Assembly (NCBI GenBank): GCA_002338655.1
Contig: DDIU01000047.1
Coordinates: 1-48,266 of the forward strand
Direction of reading: 5' to 3'
From: Flammeovirgaceae bacterium UBA1842
GTDB taxonomy: Bacteria > Bacteroidota > Bacteroidia > Cytophagales > Cyclobacteriaceae
DNA: 48,266 nucleotides
The translations under genes were made by a program, and so were the position numbers. Position 1 is the first letter of the stretch. Every line of letters starts with the position of its first letter. The notes below the pieces were generated by a model. That model ran no database searches. It saw nothing but the letters and a program-made list of their open reading frames with translations, and was not told the DNA's origin. Of this stretch, positions 26,325 to 33,304 are shown piece by piece.

Positions 26325-27278
26325 ATGAAGATAACAGAACAAATAGCGAACGCAAAGAAGACCTTATTCAGCTTTGAAATATTGCCTCCTTTGAAGGGCG
26401 AGAATATAAAAAACCTCTACAGTCACATCGATCCATTGATGGAATTTAAGCCACCATTTATTGATGTGACCTACCACAGGGAGGAGTATGTGTACAAGAA
26501 GCGTGACAATGGCTTACTGGAGCGCAAATCAATCCGCAAGCGGCCAGGTACAGTTGGGATATGTGCGGCCATCAAAAACCGCTATGAAGTGGAAGCAGTG
26601 CCCCATATTATCTGTGGTGGATTTAATAAAGAAGAAACAGAGAATGCCTTAATAGACCTTGACTTCCTTGGGATACATAATGTATTGGTTCTCCAAGGCG
26701 ATGCCATCAAAACAGAACCCATGTTTGTGGCTGAACCAGATGGCCATAATTATGCTTCTGAGTTGCTTCAGCAGGTAAAGGATTTGAACCATGGTATTTA
26801 TACTGATGAAGAGCTACAGAATGCTGCCCCAACAGATTTTTGCATTGGTGTAGCTGGCTATCCTGAGAAACACTATGCCGCTCCCAATATGAAAAACGAC
26901 ATGAAATACCTCAAAATGAAAGTGGAGATGGGGGCTGATTACATTGTTACCCAGATGTTTTTCGATAATCAAAAGTTCTTCGATTTCGTGGAGAATTGCC
27001 GAAATGAAGGCATTAATGTGCCTATTATTCCCGGGTTGAAACCCATTACTACCAAAAAGCAGATTTCGGTATTACCACGTTATTTTCATATTGATATTCC
27101 TGAAGACTTGGCGGATGCTATTGATAATTGTAAGGACAATGCTCACGCCAAACAGGTAGGGGTGGAGTGGGCCATTCAACAGTCGAAGGAGTTGATGGAG
27201 TATGGTGTACCTGTATTGCATTACTATTCTATGGGAAAATCTGATCCAGTGTATAATATTGCGAAGGAGTTGTTTTAG
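26325..27278 (+). CDS. metF: 5,10-methylenetetrahydrofolate reductase
   Basis: 317 residues, the usual length for bacterial MetF. The TIM-barrel landmarks are visible: LFSFEILPPLKGE near the start (catalytic Glu region), VTYHREE, VPHIICGGFNKEETENAL, NVLVLQGDA, GVAGYPEKH, MGADYIVTQMFFDNQKFFDF, and PIIPGLKPITTKKQ. It uses FAD and NAD(P)H to make the methyl-THF consumed by MetH. It lies downstream of the S-box and metH on the same strand, separated by the four-helix-bundle gene. The last 51 codons and 15 bases beyond are present a second time at 28514-28679, beyond an inserted gene. Confidence 0.96.
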   Translation: MKITEQIANAKKTLFSFEILPPLKGENIKNLYSHIDPLMEFKPPFIDVTYHREEYVYKKRDNGLLERKSIRKRPGTVGICAAIKNRYEVEAVPHIICGGFNKEETENALIDLDFLGIHNVLVLQGDAIKTEPMFVAEPDGHNYASELLQQVKDLNHGIYTDEELQNAAPTDFCIGVAGYPEKHYAAPNMKNDMKYLKMKVEMGADYIVTQMFFDNQKFFDFVENCRNEGINVPIIPGLKPITTKKQISVLPRYFHIDIPEDLADAIDNCKDNAHAKQVGVEWAIQQSKELMEYGVPVLHYYSMGKSDPVYNIAKELF

Positions 27279-27286
27279 GAGTTTAT
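27121..27286 (+). repeat. 3' end of metF, left copy of a 166-bp direct repeat
   Basis: This stretch matches 28514-28679 base for base without gaps except for 11 substitutions (about 93 percent identity). The match ends abruptly at both sides, and the two copies bracket the DUF3137 gene. Confidence 0.93.
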
Positions 27287-28458
27287 TGCTCTGGAACTTT
27301 ATTAATTAAATTCATTTCAGAGACAAGTTGATTTATAAATAGCATGTCTTCATACATATGTCGTGCAAGACCACTTTCTATTAAGTTCTTCTTGAGGAAA
27401 ACATCGGTTTCAAAAATATCTCTGGGCCATTCTAATGCTAAATACATTTTCCCTTCTACAAAAGACAGAAACACACTTTTTGAGGTTTTTACATCTTTAA
27501 AAAAGGGCAGTTTACCTACAACGGGAATATCAGCAAGCAATTCGCTACCTTCCCTGTTATACTTATCAAACAGGTAATCAGCCACTTTTAATAACTTATC
27601 ATCGATCTTACTTTCTGCTTGAGATTTGTCGCTACAGAATATTTGATAGTCATGCTCTCCTGGCAAGTCAATTTTATCATTCTTATCGACTTTAATAAAG
27701 CTTTGTACATGGCCAGTAATGCTAATCCCTGTCTCTACTTGTTTGGGGAGCTTGCGATTAGCAATAAATTTCAGTGGAGCTGAGAAGTTATATCCATCGA
27801 TTTCAAGTTCAAAAAACAAGCCATCAAAATAGGTCACAAATTCGCCAATATTGGTATCTAAACTTCCCCTATCTGACGAAATTACTTTGCCTTTAATCTT
27901 TATTTCGGTTTTCGCCCGTGTCGATGCAGCAGGACCATTTTTCATGCATTCTGAAATAGAAACCTTCTTCCCATCAATTGTTCCGGTAATCGTATCCTCA
28001 CTTTTAAGCGAAGTATTTTTGAAATTCGGGAACAAATCTGCCTTATCGAAGGCCTCTTTCTTAATGCCTTCATCTAAGTAACTAAGATTGGGATTGACGT
28101 GTGCAACTAATTTACTGACTAGTTTTTCCTTTAGAATTCGTGAGAACTTATAATTATTAGTGCCCTTACGAATGAGGGTGTATATGCCTCCAAAAATTAA
28201 AGCCACAATTGAGGACAATAAGACAGTCCCAACTATTAAAACAACAAGATCTTCTGCATGATTAATAAATACCCCATATAGAATACTGGTAAACGAAATT
28301 GTAAATACAATTCTGAAAAACACTCGTTTGAAAAGGCCTTTTGTTTTTTTGTAATAGGTAGATCGTTCCGCTTCGAGATTCGATATTGTTGAATCAAACT
28401 CTTTACTGAGCTTATCATTACCTAATTCGCTGTCGTAGTCACTTGATTTTTGTAGCAT
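27283..28458 (-). CDS. DUF3137-type membrane protein
   Basis: 391 residues. A charged N-terminal helix (~1-42) is followed by two membrane segments (~47-65 and ~71-95) with almost no loop between them, then a large soluble domain (~100-391). Features such as GTIDGKKVSISECM, EFVTYFDGLFFELEIDGYNF, VEGKMYLALEWPRDIFE and the final helix MYEDMLFINQLVSEMNLI fit the DUF3137 family, whose function is unknown. It runs opposite to metF, and its stop codon lies inside the left copy of the metF-end repeat. It thus sits exactly between the two copies of that repeat, which marks it as the insert. No mobility gene accompanies it. Confidence 0.82.
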   Translation of the reverse strand: MLQKSSDYDSELGNDKLSKEFDSTISNLEAERSTYYKKTKGLFKRVFFRIVFTISFTSILYGVFINHAEDLVVLIVGTVLLSSIVALIFGGIYTLIRKGTNNYKFSRILKEKLVSKLVAHVNPNLSYLDEGIKKEAFDKADLFPNFKNTSLKSEDTITGTIDGKKVSISECMKNGPAASTRAKTEIKIKGKVISSDRGSLDTNIGEFVTYFDGLFFELEIDGYNFSAPLKFIANRKLPKQVETGISITGHVQSFIKVDKNDKIDLPGEHDYQIFCSDKSQAESKIDDKLLKVADYLFDKYNREGSELLADIPVVGKLPFFKDVKTSKSVFLSFVEGKMYLALEWPRDIFETDVFLKKNLIESGLARHMYEDMLFINQLVSEMNLINKVPEQ

Positions 28459-28513
28459 ATCTATAAATTAAAGCAACGAAAAGTAGTCAATTAAATTCAA
28501 AAGCAAAAGGAGG

Positions 28514-28679
28514 TTGATAATTGTAAGGACAATGCCCAAGCCAAACAAGTAGGGGTAGAGTGGGCCATTCAACAGTCGAAGGAGTTGATGGAATATGGCG
28601 TACCTGTATTACATTATTATTCAATGGGAAAATCAGATCCGGTGTATAATATTGCGAAGGAGTTGTTTTAGGAGTTTAT
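28514..28679 (+). pseudogene. metF: detached metF 3' fragment (codons 267-317)
   Basis: In frame it would encode the last 51 residues of MetF plus the same stop, with only His274 changed to Gln. Eleven base differences separate it from the intact copy and ten are silent, so both copies evolved under selection as functional metF ends before being joined here. There is no start codon or upstream metF sequence: homology stops sharply at 28514. It is the likely former 3' end of the resident metF, displaced by the insert. The rest of the gap 28459-28803 holds AT-rich sequence leading to the toxin-antitoxin genes. Confidence 0.9.
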
Positions 28680-28791
28680 GGTTTTTATTCACTGAACTTA
28701 TGTATTTGATTGTTTAACATGTCAAACCCACTCAATCATAATAACACAGCATAATTGCAAAATTCAAGTCGCTCAATTATCTAATAATTCA

Positions 28792-28799
28792 TATCTTTG
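28792..28799 (+). promoter_or_regulatory. candidate -7 element TATCTTTG directly before the antitoxin gene
   Basis: A TANNTTTG match ends five bases before the ATG at 28804, so a transcript from it would have almost no leader. No good -33 box is seen at the right spacing. Confidence 0.35.
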
Positions 28800-28803
28800 A
28801 TTT

Positions 28804-29037
28804 ATGGGAACAGTAGAACTCAAATCAAATCTCCACGAATTAATTGACGGAATCCAGAACCCCAAACTTCTGAAATCACTTTATGAAATATTAACCTCTA
28901 GAAAAAACAGTCAAAATGGAGGTATCTGGAAAAGCTTAACATCTGAGCAACAAAAAGAAGTTTTAGATGCATATGAAGAATCTGAGAATCCCGACAACCT
29001 AATAAGTCACGAACAAGTACTTAAGGAATTGAAATGA
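28804..29037 (+). CDS. putative antitoxin of a type II toxin-antitoxin pair
   Basis: 77 residues. The N-terminal half (VELKSNLHELIDGIQNPKLL) is a short helical segment of the kind found in addiction-module antitoxins of Bacteroidota. The C-terminal half is acidic and helical (LTSEQQKEVLDAYEESENPD ... HEQVLKELK), as expected for the toxin-neutralising tail. Its stop overlaps the start of the toxin gene (ATGA), the classic arrangement with the antitoxin first. It would bind the toxin and repress its own promoter. Assignment rests on context as much as sequence. Confidence 0.8.
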   Translation: MGTVELKSNLHELIDGIQNPKLLKSLYEILTSRKNSQNGGIWKSLTSEQQKEVLDAYEESENPDNLISHEQVLKELK

Positions 29038-29324
29038 CAATTTTTTGGACTAAGAAATCCAAAACAAAATTCCTTGAAATCGCTGAATATATTCAATTAA
29101 AATTTGGCTCAAAGTCATCTGAAAAATTTACAGACAAAGTATTAGATTTTATTGAGCTAATAAGAAGATTTCCAGAACTAGGCTCCTTGGAGGTCTCGGA
29201 TAAACAGATTTATGGATTTCAATTAACAAAGCAAACCAAAGTTTTCTATCGGATCAACAAACAACAAATCAGTATCTTAACCTTTTTTGATACTTGCCAG
29301 AACCCTGAGAAAAAACCAAAATAA
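29034..29324 (+). CDS. RelE/ParE family toxin
   Basis: 96 residues, the family's size. It has the fold's pattern of a first strand (TIFWTKKSKTKFLEIAEYI), two helices with FTDKVLDFIELIRRFPELGS, and the strand pair FQLTKQTKVFYRINKQQISI followed by LTFFDTCQNPEK, matching ParE/RelE toxins (L-x-x-F-x-x-R/C-Q-N-P ending). It would act as either a ribosome-dependent mRNA nuclease or a gyrase inhibitor; sequence alone does not decide. It overlaps the antitoxin gene by four bases and lies just beyond the displaced metF fragment. Confidence 0.88.
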   Translation: MTIFWTKKSKTKFLEIAEYIQLKFGSKSSEKFTDKVLDFIELIRRFPELGSLEVSDKQIYGFQLTKQTKVFYRINKQQISILTFFDTCQNPEKKPK

Positions 29325-29339
29325 ATTTGGCTAATCAAA

Positions 29340-30527
29340 TTATTTAATCAACCCACCCAATTCCTCCGCAGACAACTTAAACAGGCAAATACGGTCAAAT
29401 CTACCTGCAACTGATGTGTTGCCCACCACTGCTAATCCTTGATCTTCGGTGAGTGTAAATCCCGCTACTTGATATGGATAAGTGCTGCCCAGGTATTTGG
29501 TGCCTAACAACGCTCCAGTGGAGGAGCTATAAGCCATTAAGATAATCTGTCCACTTTTGGTATTGCTGCCGTAAATAATGGCCTCTTTACCATTGGCATT
29601 GATTACATCCACCACAACGGGTGCATCTGCTACTAATTCTGGAAAGGCATTGCCAGGAAAATCAGTAGCGCTGGAGATACCTGAGGTACTTAAATCTACC
29701 GAAGGTACAATATAGTTATTACCAAAATTGAATCTGGAAATGGCGAAAGTCCCTCCGTTCAAGGAAATGGCTGCACTCAAACCTCCATCATCTTGTTGGC
29801 CTTGTACCACGCCTTGAGGTTCATCACCGAAATTGGTAAAAACCAGCGACAGGGTATAATTGTAAAACCCATTGAAGAAATAGGTATTATTGGAGGTTTT
29901 CCCAGCGAAGAAAGGAAGTTGCTTACCTGTTCGTGTAAAATGTTCGATTATCGGAGCTTCTGTATCGGCCCCTGCGCCAATCGTGTAGCCACGACTGGTA
30001 CCTACCGTACCATCGTTGCTTACCAAACTGAGCACAGAAGTTTTGTCATTATTATTGTAGCTCAACACCAATAGTTCAGTATCATTATCCGCCACATACA
30101 TTGGATAAGTTAGTCCAGCTATTGGAATAGTACTGGTTATATTCGCACTGTCATTTACTGTAAATAGTACAGCTTGCAAACTCGTAGCATCCATGGCCAA
30201 AAATTGAAAAGTATCATTGACTTTGATTAGTTGATCAACGGCATTCACATACTGATCCTCAATTTCCTGCTGGTTTACAAACTCACCTTTATTGTCAATC
30301 TTAATTAGGTTTACCCCAGTAAAATTAGAAGTTTCTATTCTTTTACTGCTCAAAATGATGTACCCACCATCGGAAGTCTGCTTAATATCAATGGGGATAT
30401 AAGAGGCATCAAACTGATTGTTATCATAAATTTTAAAGAATGCGGTAGTTGGATCAACGGTGTTATCAGAGATATCACAAGCAAAACAAACCGTTAAAAG
30501 GAAAAGATATATAGGTAATGATCTCAT
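29340..30527 (-). CDS. secreted lipoprotein with propeller-like repeats
   Basis: 395 residues from the ATG at 30527. An upstream in-frame start at 30599 would add residues encoded by a repeat element and no signal peptide, so I prefer 30527. The signal peptide (SLPIYLFLLTVCFAC) ends in a lipobox with Cys17. The mature protein has repeated strand blocks with D-G-G-Y-I-I-type motifs (KQTSDGGYIILSSKR, LTEDQGLAVVGNTS), as in secreted beta-propeller proteins. No catalytic motif is seen. It follows the DUF1800/DUF1501/barrel operon on the same strand, but the 162-base gap contains an inverted-repeat element, so co-transcription is uncertain. Confidence 0.8.
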   Translation of the reverse strand: MRSLPIYLFLLTVCFACDISDNTVDPTTAFFKIYDNNQFDASYIPIDIKQTSDGGYIILSSKRIETSNFTGVNLIKIDNKGEFVNQQEIEDQYVNAVDQLIKVNDTFQFLAMDATSLQAVLFTVNDSANITSTIPIAGLTYPMYVADNDTELLVLSYNNNDKTSVLSLVSNDGTVGTSRGYTIGAGADTEAPIIEHFTRTGKQLPFFAGKTSNNTYFFNGFYNYTLSLVFTNFGDEPQGVVQGQQDDGGLSAAISLNGGTFAISRFNFGNNYIVPSVDLSTSGISSATDFPGNAFPELVADAPVVVDVINANGKEAIIYGSNTKSGQIILMAYSSSTGALLGTKYLGSTYPYQVAGFTLTEDQGLAVVGNTSVAGRFDRICLFKLSAEELGGLIK

Positions 30528-30547
30528 TATTTTACAAATATTGGGTT

Positions 30548-30676
30548 CTGAGAATAGATTTTTTGAGTTTGAAACTCTTACTAATAATACCCTTTTCATT
30601 CCCTAAAGGGATACCTCGATAGACTCCTTTTAGGGTTGGGGCAATATTGAGTGCTAAAGAAAAATCTATTCTCGGG
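30548..30676. repeat. inverted-repeat element with inner hairpin (MITE-like or RNA structure)
   Basis: Perfect 14-bp outer arms (30550-30563 and 30660-30673, extendable with wobble pairs to 30547 and 30676) enclose an inner 10-bp hairpin (30601-30610 with 30626-30635, one G-U). It fills the gap between the beta-barrel gene and the lipoprotein gene. Confidence 0.7.
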
Positions 30677-30689
30677 TACATTAAAAACA

Positions 30690-31574
30690 TTATTTTACAG
30701 CATTATTACCTTGATTACTAATAAAACGCATTGGGAAAAGACAGCCAATATTGAACGACAGATTACGTAATTTCATGTCGTCCAACGCGTCACCTATTCC
30801 CGATAATTGATTTTCAGAATATCGGTTTTTAACGTTTGTAATGTTGTTGAGCCCGTATCTATAACTGGCATCAATAACCAATCTAACATTCCAAAAATCA
30901 TAGGAGAAACCAGCGCCACCAATAAGCCCTACTGACGATTTGGTAAACAGCGCTTTGGCCCCAATAATTTGGCTTTGATTTTCAAAAGGCCCAGCACTGC
31001 CAGAGGCAAAATCAGTTCCTGAAATCTCAATATTTTTATTGGCATTGACCAACGTACCATAGTAAGCACCAATCTGGATAAAAGGTCTAACCTTTGATGA
31101 TTTCATAATATCATATTTGATCAACAATGGCAGTTCAATGTAATCAAGTAGGTGATCTTGATCATATTTTAGCGTAAGGGTGTTGGCCGTGTTTTCTGAA
31201 CTTACCCATTCATAGTTGTTACTATAGGAAACCCGCTGCCTTCGATAGTAAGGTTGGAGGCTGAAAGAAAAGCCTTGATGGTAAAAGGTGATTTCCAATC
31301 CTGCCTGACCACCTAATTTATCAAATCCAGCATATTCCTTTTCTAGTTGGTTTGAACTGTAGTTGGTAGGGCTTAGTCCTGAGTAACGGGTTTCAGGCAT
31401 GGCCTTTGTTAAATTGGCACCAGCTTTAAAGCCTAACCACCATTGGGTTTTTAGAAATTTATCATTGGCCGTGGGTTTGCGAACATTATATTTATGCTTG
31501 TAAATCTGAGCTTCTGTCAACAGACTGAAACTAAACATTATTACAATATTGAAAAGTAGTATCTTTTTAACCAT
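30690..31574 (-). CDS. outer membrane beta-barrel protein (PorT-like)
   Basis: 294 residues. A signal peptide ends near LLTEAQ|IYK (~23). Amphipathic strands follow: WWLGFKAGANLTKAM, AGLEITFYHQGFSFSLQPYYRRQR, LDYIELPLLIKYDI (the typical Y-I-E-I-P-L-L-I-K signature of the family), VRPFIQIGAYYG, SVGLIGGAGFSYDFWNVRLVIDASYRYGL and a final strand LRNLSFNIGCLFPM. This is the eight-stranded outer-membrane barrel family common in Bacteroidota. It starts one base after the DUF1501 stop, so it belongs to the DUF1800-DUF1501 operon and may serve as the membrane partner of those proteins (inference). Confidence 0.88.
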   Translation of the reverse strand: MVKKILLFNIVIMFSFSLLTEAQIYKHKYNVRKPTANDKFLKTQWWLGFKAGANLTKAMPETRYSGLSPTNYSSNQLEKEYAGFDKLGGQAGLEITFYHQGFSFSLQPYYRRQRVSYSNNYEWVSSENTANTLTLKYDQDHLLDYIELPLLIKYDIMKSSKVRPFIQIGAYYGTLVNANKNIEISGTDFASGSAGPFENQSQIIGAKALFTKSSVGLIGGAGFSYDFWNVRLVIDASYRYGLNNITNVKNRYSENQLSGIGDALDDMKLRNLSFNIGCLFPMRFISNQGNNAVK

Positions 31575-31575
31575 C

Positions 31576-33303
31576 CTAATTTCTTATGATCAATTTTTTG
31601 TTTTCTTTCAATAAACCAGATTCAATCTGACAAATGTATAATCCTGCTTTGAGACCCGCTAGATCAGCTTTGACCGTATATTGTCCTGCTACTCTACGTT
31701 CATTGAGTATCAATTTGACAAGCTTTCCACTAAAATCCAAAATACTGATATTAACATTATTCTCTGTATTGATGTAAAAACTAATATTAGTCGCATCTAT
31801 GGCAGGATTTGGATACAGCCTTGTAATCTTAAACCTGTCTTTAAAGAAGGCTTCCGTACTTGTAATTTTGTCTCGGGCAATGGGTAATGGTTCGTAAAAT
31901 CCACCATTTTCCTTAGGCCCATCAATGAAATTTCCAAAAAGCACATCATTGTTGATAATATCCTCATCTACCTGCATCCAATCTTTCAGTATGTTGGCAT
32001 ACACTTGGCGATAGTCGTATTGCATCTCTACATTTCCCTTGCCATTACTTAAATTTTGATTGGTTCCCACCACTCCAGGGTTTACGCCTTTACCGAATAA
32101 CATCATCGGTCCACCTGTACCATGGTCTGTGCCGTAGCTACCATTGGAGTCAATCCTACGGCCAAATTCTGAAGTGGTGACTGTTAGTACTCTGTCCTCA
32201 ATTCCTCTGGCTCTCAAATCCTCCTGAAAAGCCTTAATAGTTGCGGTAATATGATATAATCGGGTAGCATGACCACCCATAGTTGGATCGTAGCTTTCTA
32301 CCTGATCTGCATGTGTATCAAAACCACCGATGCGTGCTAAGAACACTTTGGTGCCTACTCCTTGGCCAGCACCACCACCGCCCAGAAGCCGGGCAATCAA
32401 CTGAAATTGTTGCGAAAGCGGATTCCTTAAACTACTCGAAGGGGCATTAAAAGGATAGCTTTCAGGATAGGTTACTGTTGTGGGACTTGATGCATTGTAA
32501 ACTTCATATAATCGTGAAGCGTAGTCAACGGACTTGTCTTCAAGTCCGAGAATCCAGTTTAGTTCTTTCCCATAGGGTGTATTATCAAGATTGGCCGGTG
32601 GCTTACCTCGTGGGTCAATCAATGTGTCATCAAAACCTTCCAATTCATCAACCAAATTGGCAAAAGTATCAGGTGTGCCCGCCAATGAGATGGAGGTGGG
32701 TATGTTGCCTTCTTGGTGGAAAACCAAGGATACATCACTACCTAGTTCAATAGCCAATGGGTCTTTGCAATCTTCATTGGGAAAATCATCAGGATACACC
32801 TGTGGTTCTATGTCTTTTTGAAGGTAGCGACCAACCCAACCTGAAGAAAAGTAATCATTGGGGCCACCACCCATGTGCCAAATATCCCGACCTCTAAAAT
32901 GCGAGCCATTGTTGTTAGGGTAGGAGACACCTTGTACCACGGCCATTTTTCCCCGGTCATACAAATCTTTGGCGGCTATCATGTCAGGGTGCAGGCCAAC
33001 TTGATCTTCTAATGACAAAGTGCTATCTAAAGGAATATATTTTCTAATACTATTCTTGGCAGGAATGGCAATATTGGCCCTGCGACTATAATATTGATCA
33101 TATTGATCTACAGGGATGATCGTATTCAGCCCATCATTGCCCCCATGCATTTGCAAAATGATAAGTACACGATCGTTACTGCTTGTGCCAGCCAATCGGA
33201 GGAAATGACTCTGTTCGGCCATTACCCGTACAGGGATGTTGTTAAGTGCAATTGACGCACCAGCTAGCAGAGGTATTTTCTTTATAAAGGATCGTCTCTT
33301 CAT
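31576..33303 (-). CDS. DUF1501 family protein with Tat-like signal and T9SS sorting domain
   Basis: 575 residues. The N terminus KRRSFIKK followed by a mildly hydrophobic stretch (LLAGASIALNNIPV) matches a twin-arginine signal. The DUF1501 domain (~40-460) shows the family motifs ILQMHGGNDGLNTIIP, GSHFRGRDIWHMG, GGFDTHADQ, TTSEFGRRIDSNGSYGTDHG; this is the alkaline-phosphatase-like sulfatase fold with metal-binding residues. The C-terminal ~80 residues (ITRLYPNPAIDATNISF ... AGLYICQIESG) are a type A T9SS sorting domain. It is paired with the DUF1800 gene (one-base gap upstream) and the barrel gene (one-base gap downstream). The reaction catalysed by this family is not known to me. Confidence 0.92.
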   Translation of the reverse strand: MKRRSFIKKIPLLAGASIALNNIPVRVMAEQSHFLRLAGTSSNDRVLIILQMHGGNDGLNTIIPVDQYDQYYSRRANIAIPAKNSIRKYIPLDSTLSLEDQVGLHPDMIAAKDLYDRGKMAVVQGVSYPNNNGSHFRGRDIWHMGGGPNDYFSSGWVGRYLQKDIEPQVYPDDFPNEDCKDPLAIELGSDVSLVFHQEGNIPTSISLAGTPDTFANLVDELEGFDDTLIDPRGKPPANLDNTPYGKELNWILGLEDKSVDYASRLYEVYNASSPTTVTYPESYPFNAPSSSLRNPLSQQFQLIARLLGGGGAGQGVGTKVFLARIGGFDTHADQVESYDPTMGGHATRLYHITATIKAFQEDLRARGIEDRVLTVTTSEFGRRIDSNGSYGTDHGTGGPMMLFGKGVNPGVVGTNQNLSNGKGNVEMQYDYRQVYANILKDWMQVDEDIINNDVLFGNFIDGPKENGGFYEPLPIARDKITSTEAFFKDRFKITRLYPNPAIDATNISFYINTENNVNISILDFSGKLVKLILNERRVAGQYTVKADLAGLKAGLYICQIESGLLKENKKLIIRN

Positions 33304-33304
33304 C

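Noticed and set aside
27304..28499. 11-base direct repeat AATTAAATTCA at 27304-27314 and 28489-28499 near the edges of the DUF3137 insert.
   Set aside because: AT-only apart from one C, not at the repeat borders, and easily due to chance in this AT-rich DNA.
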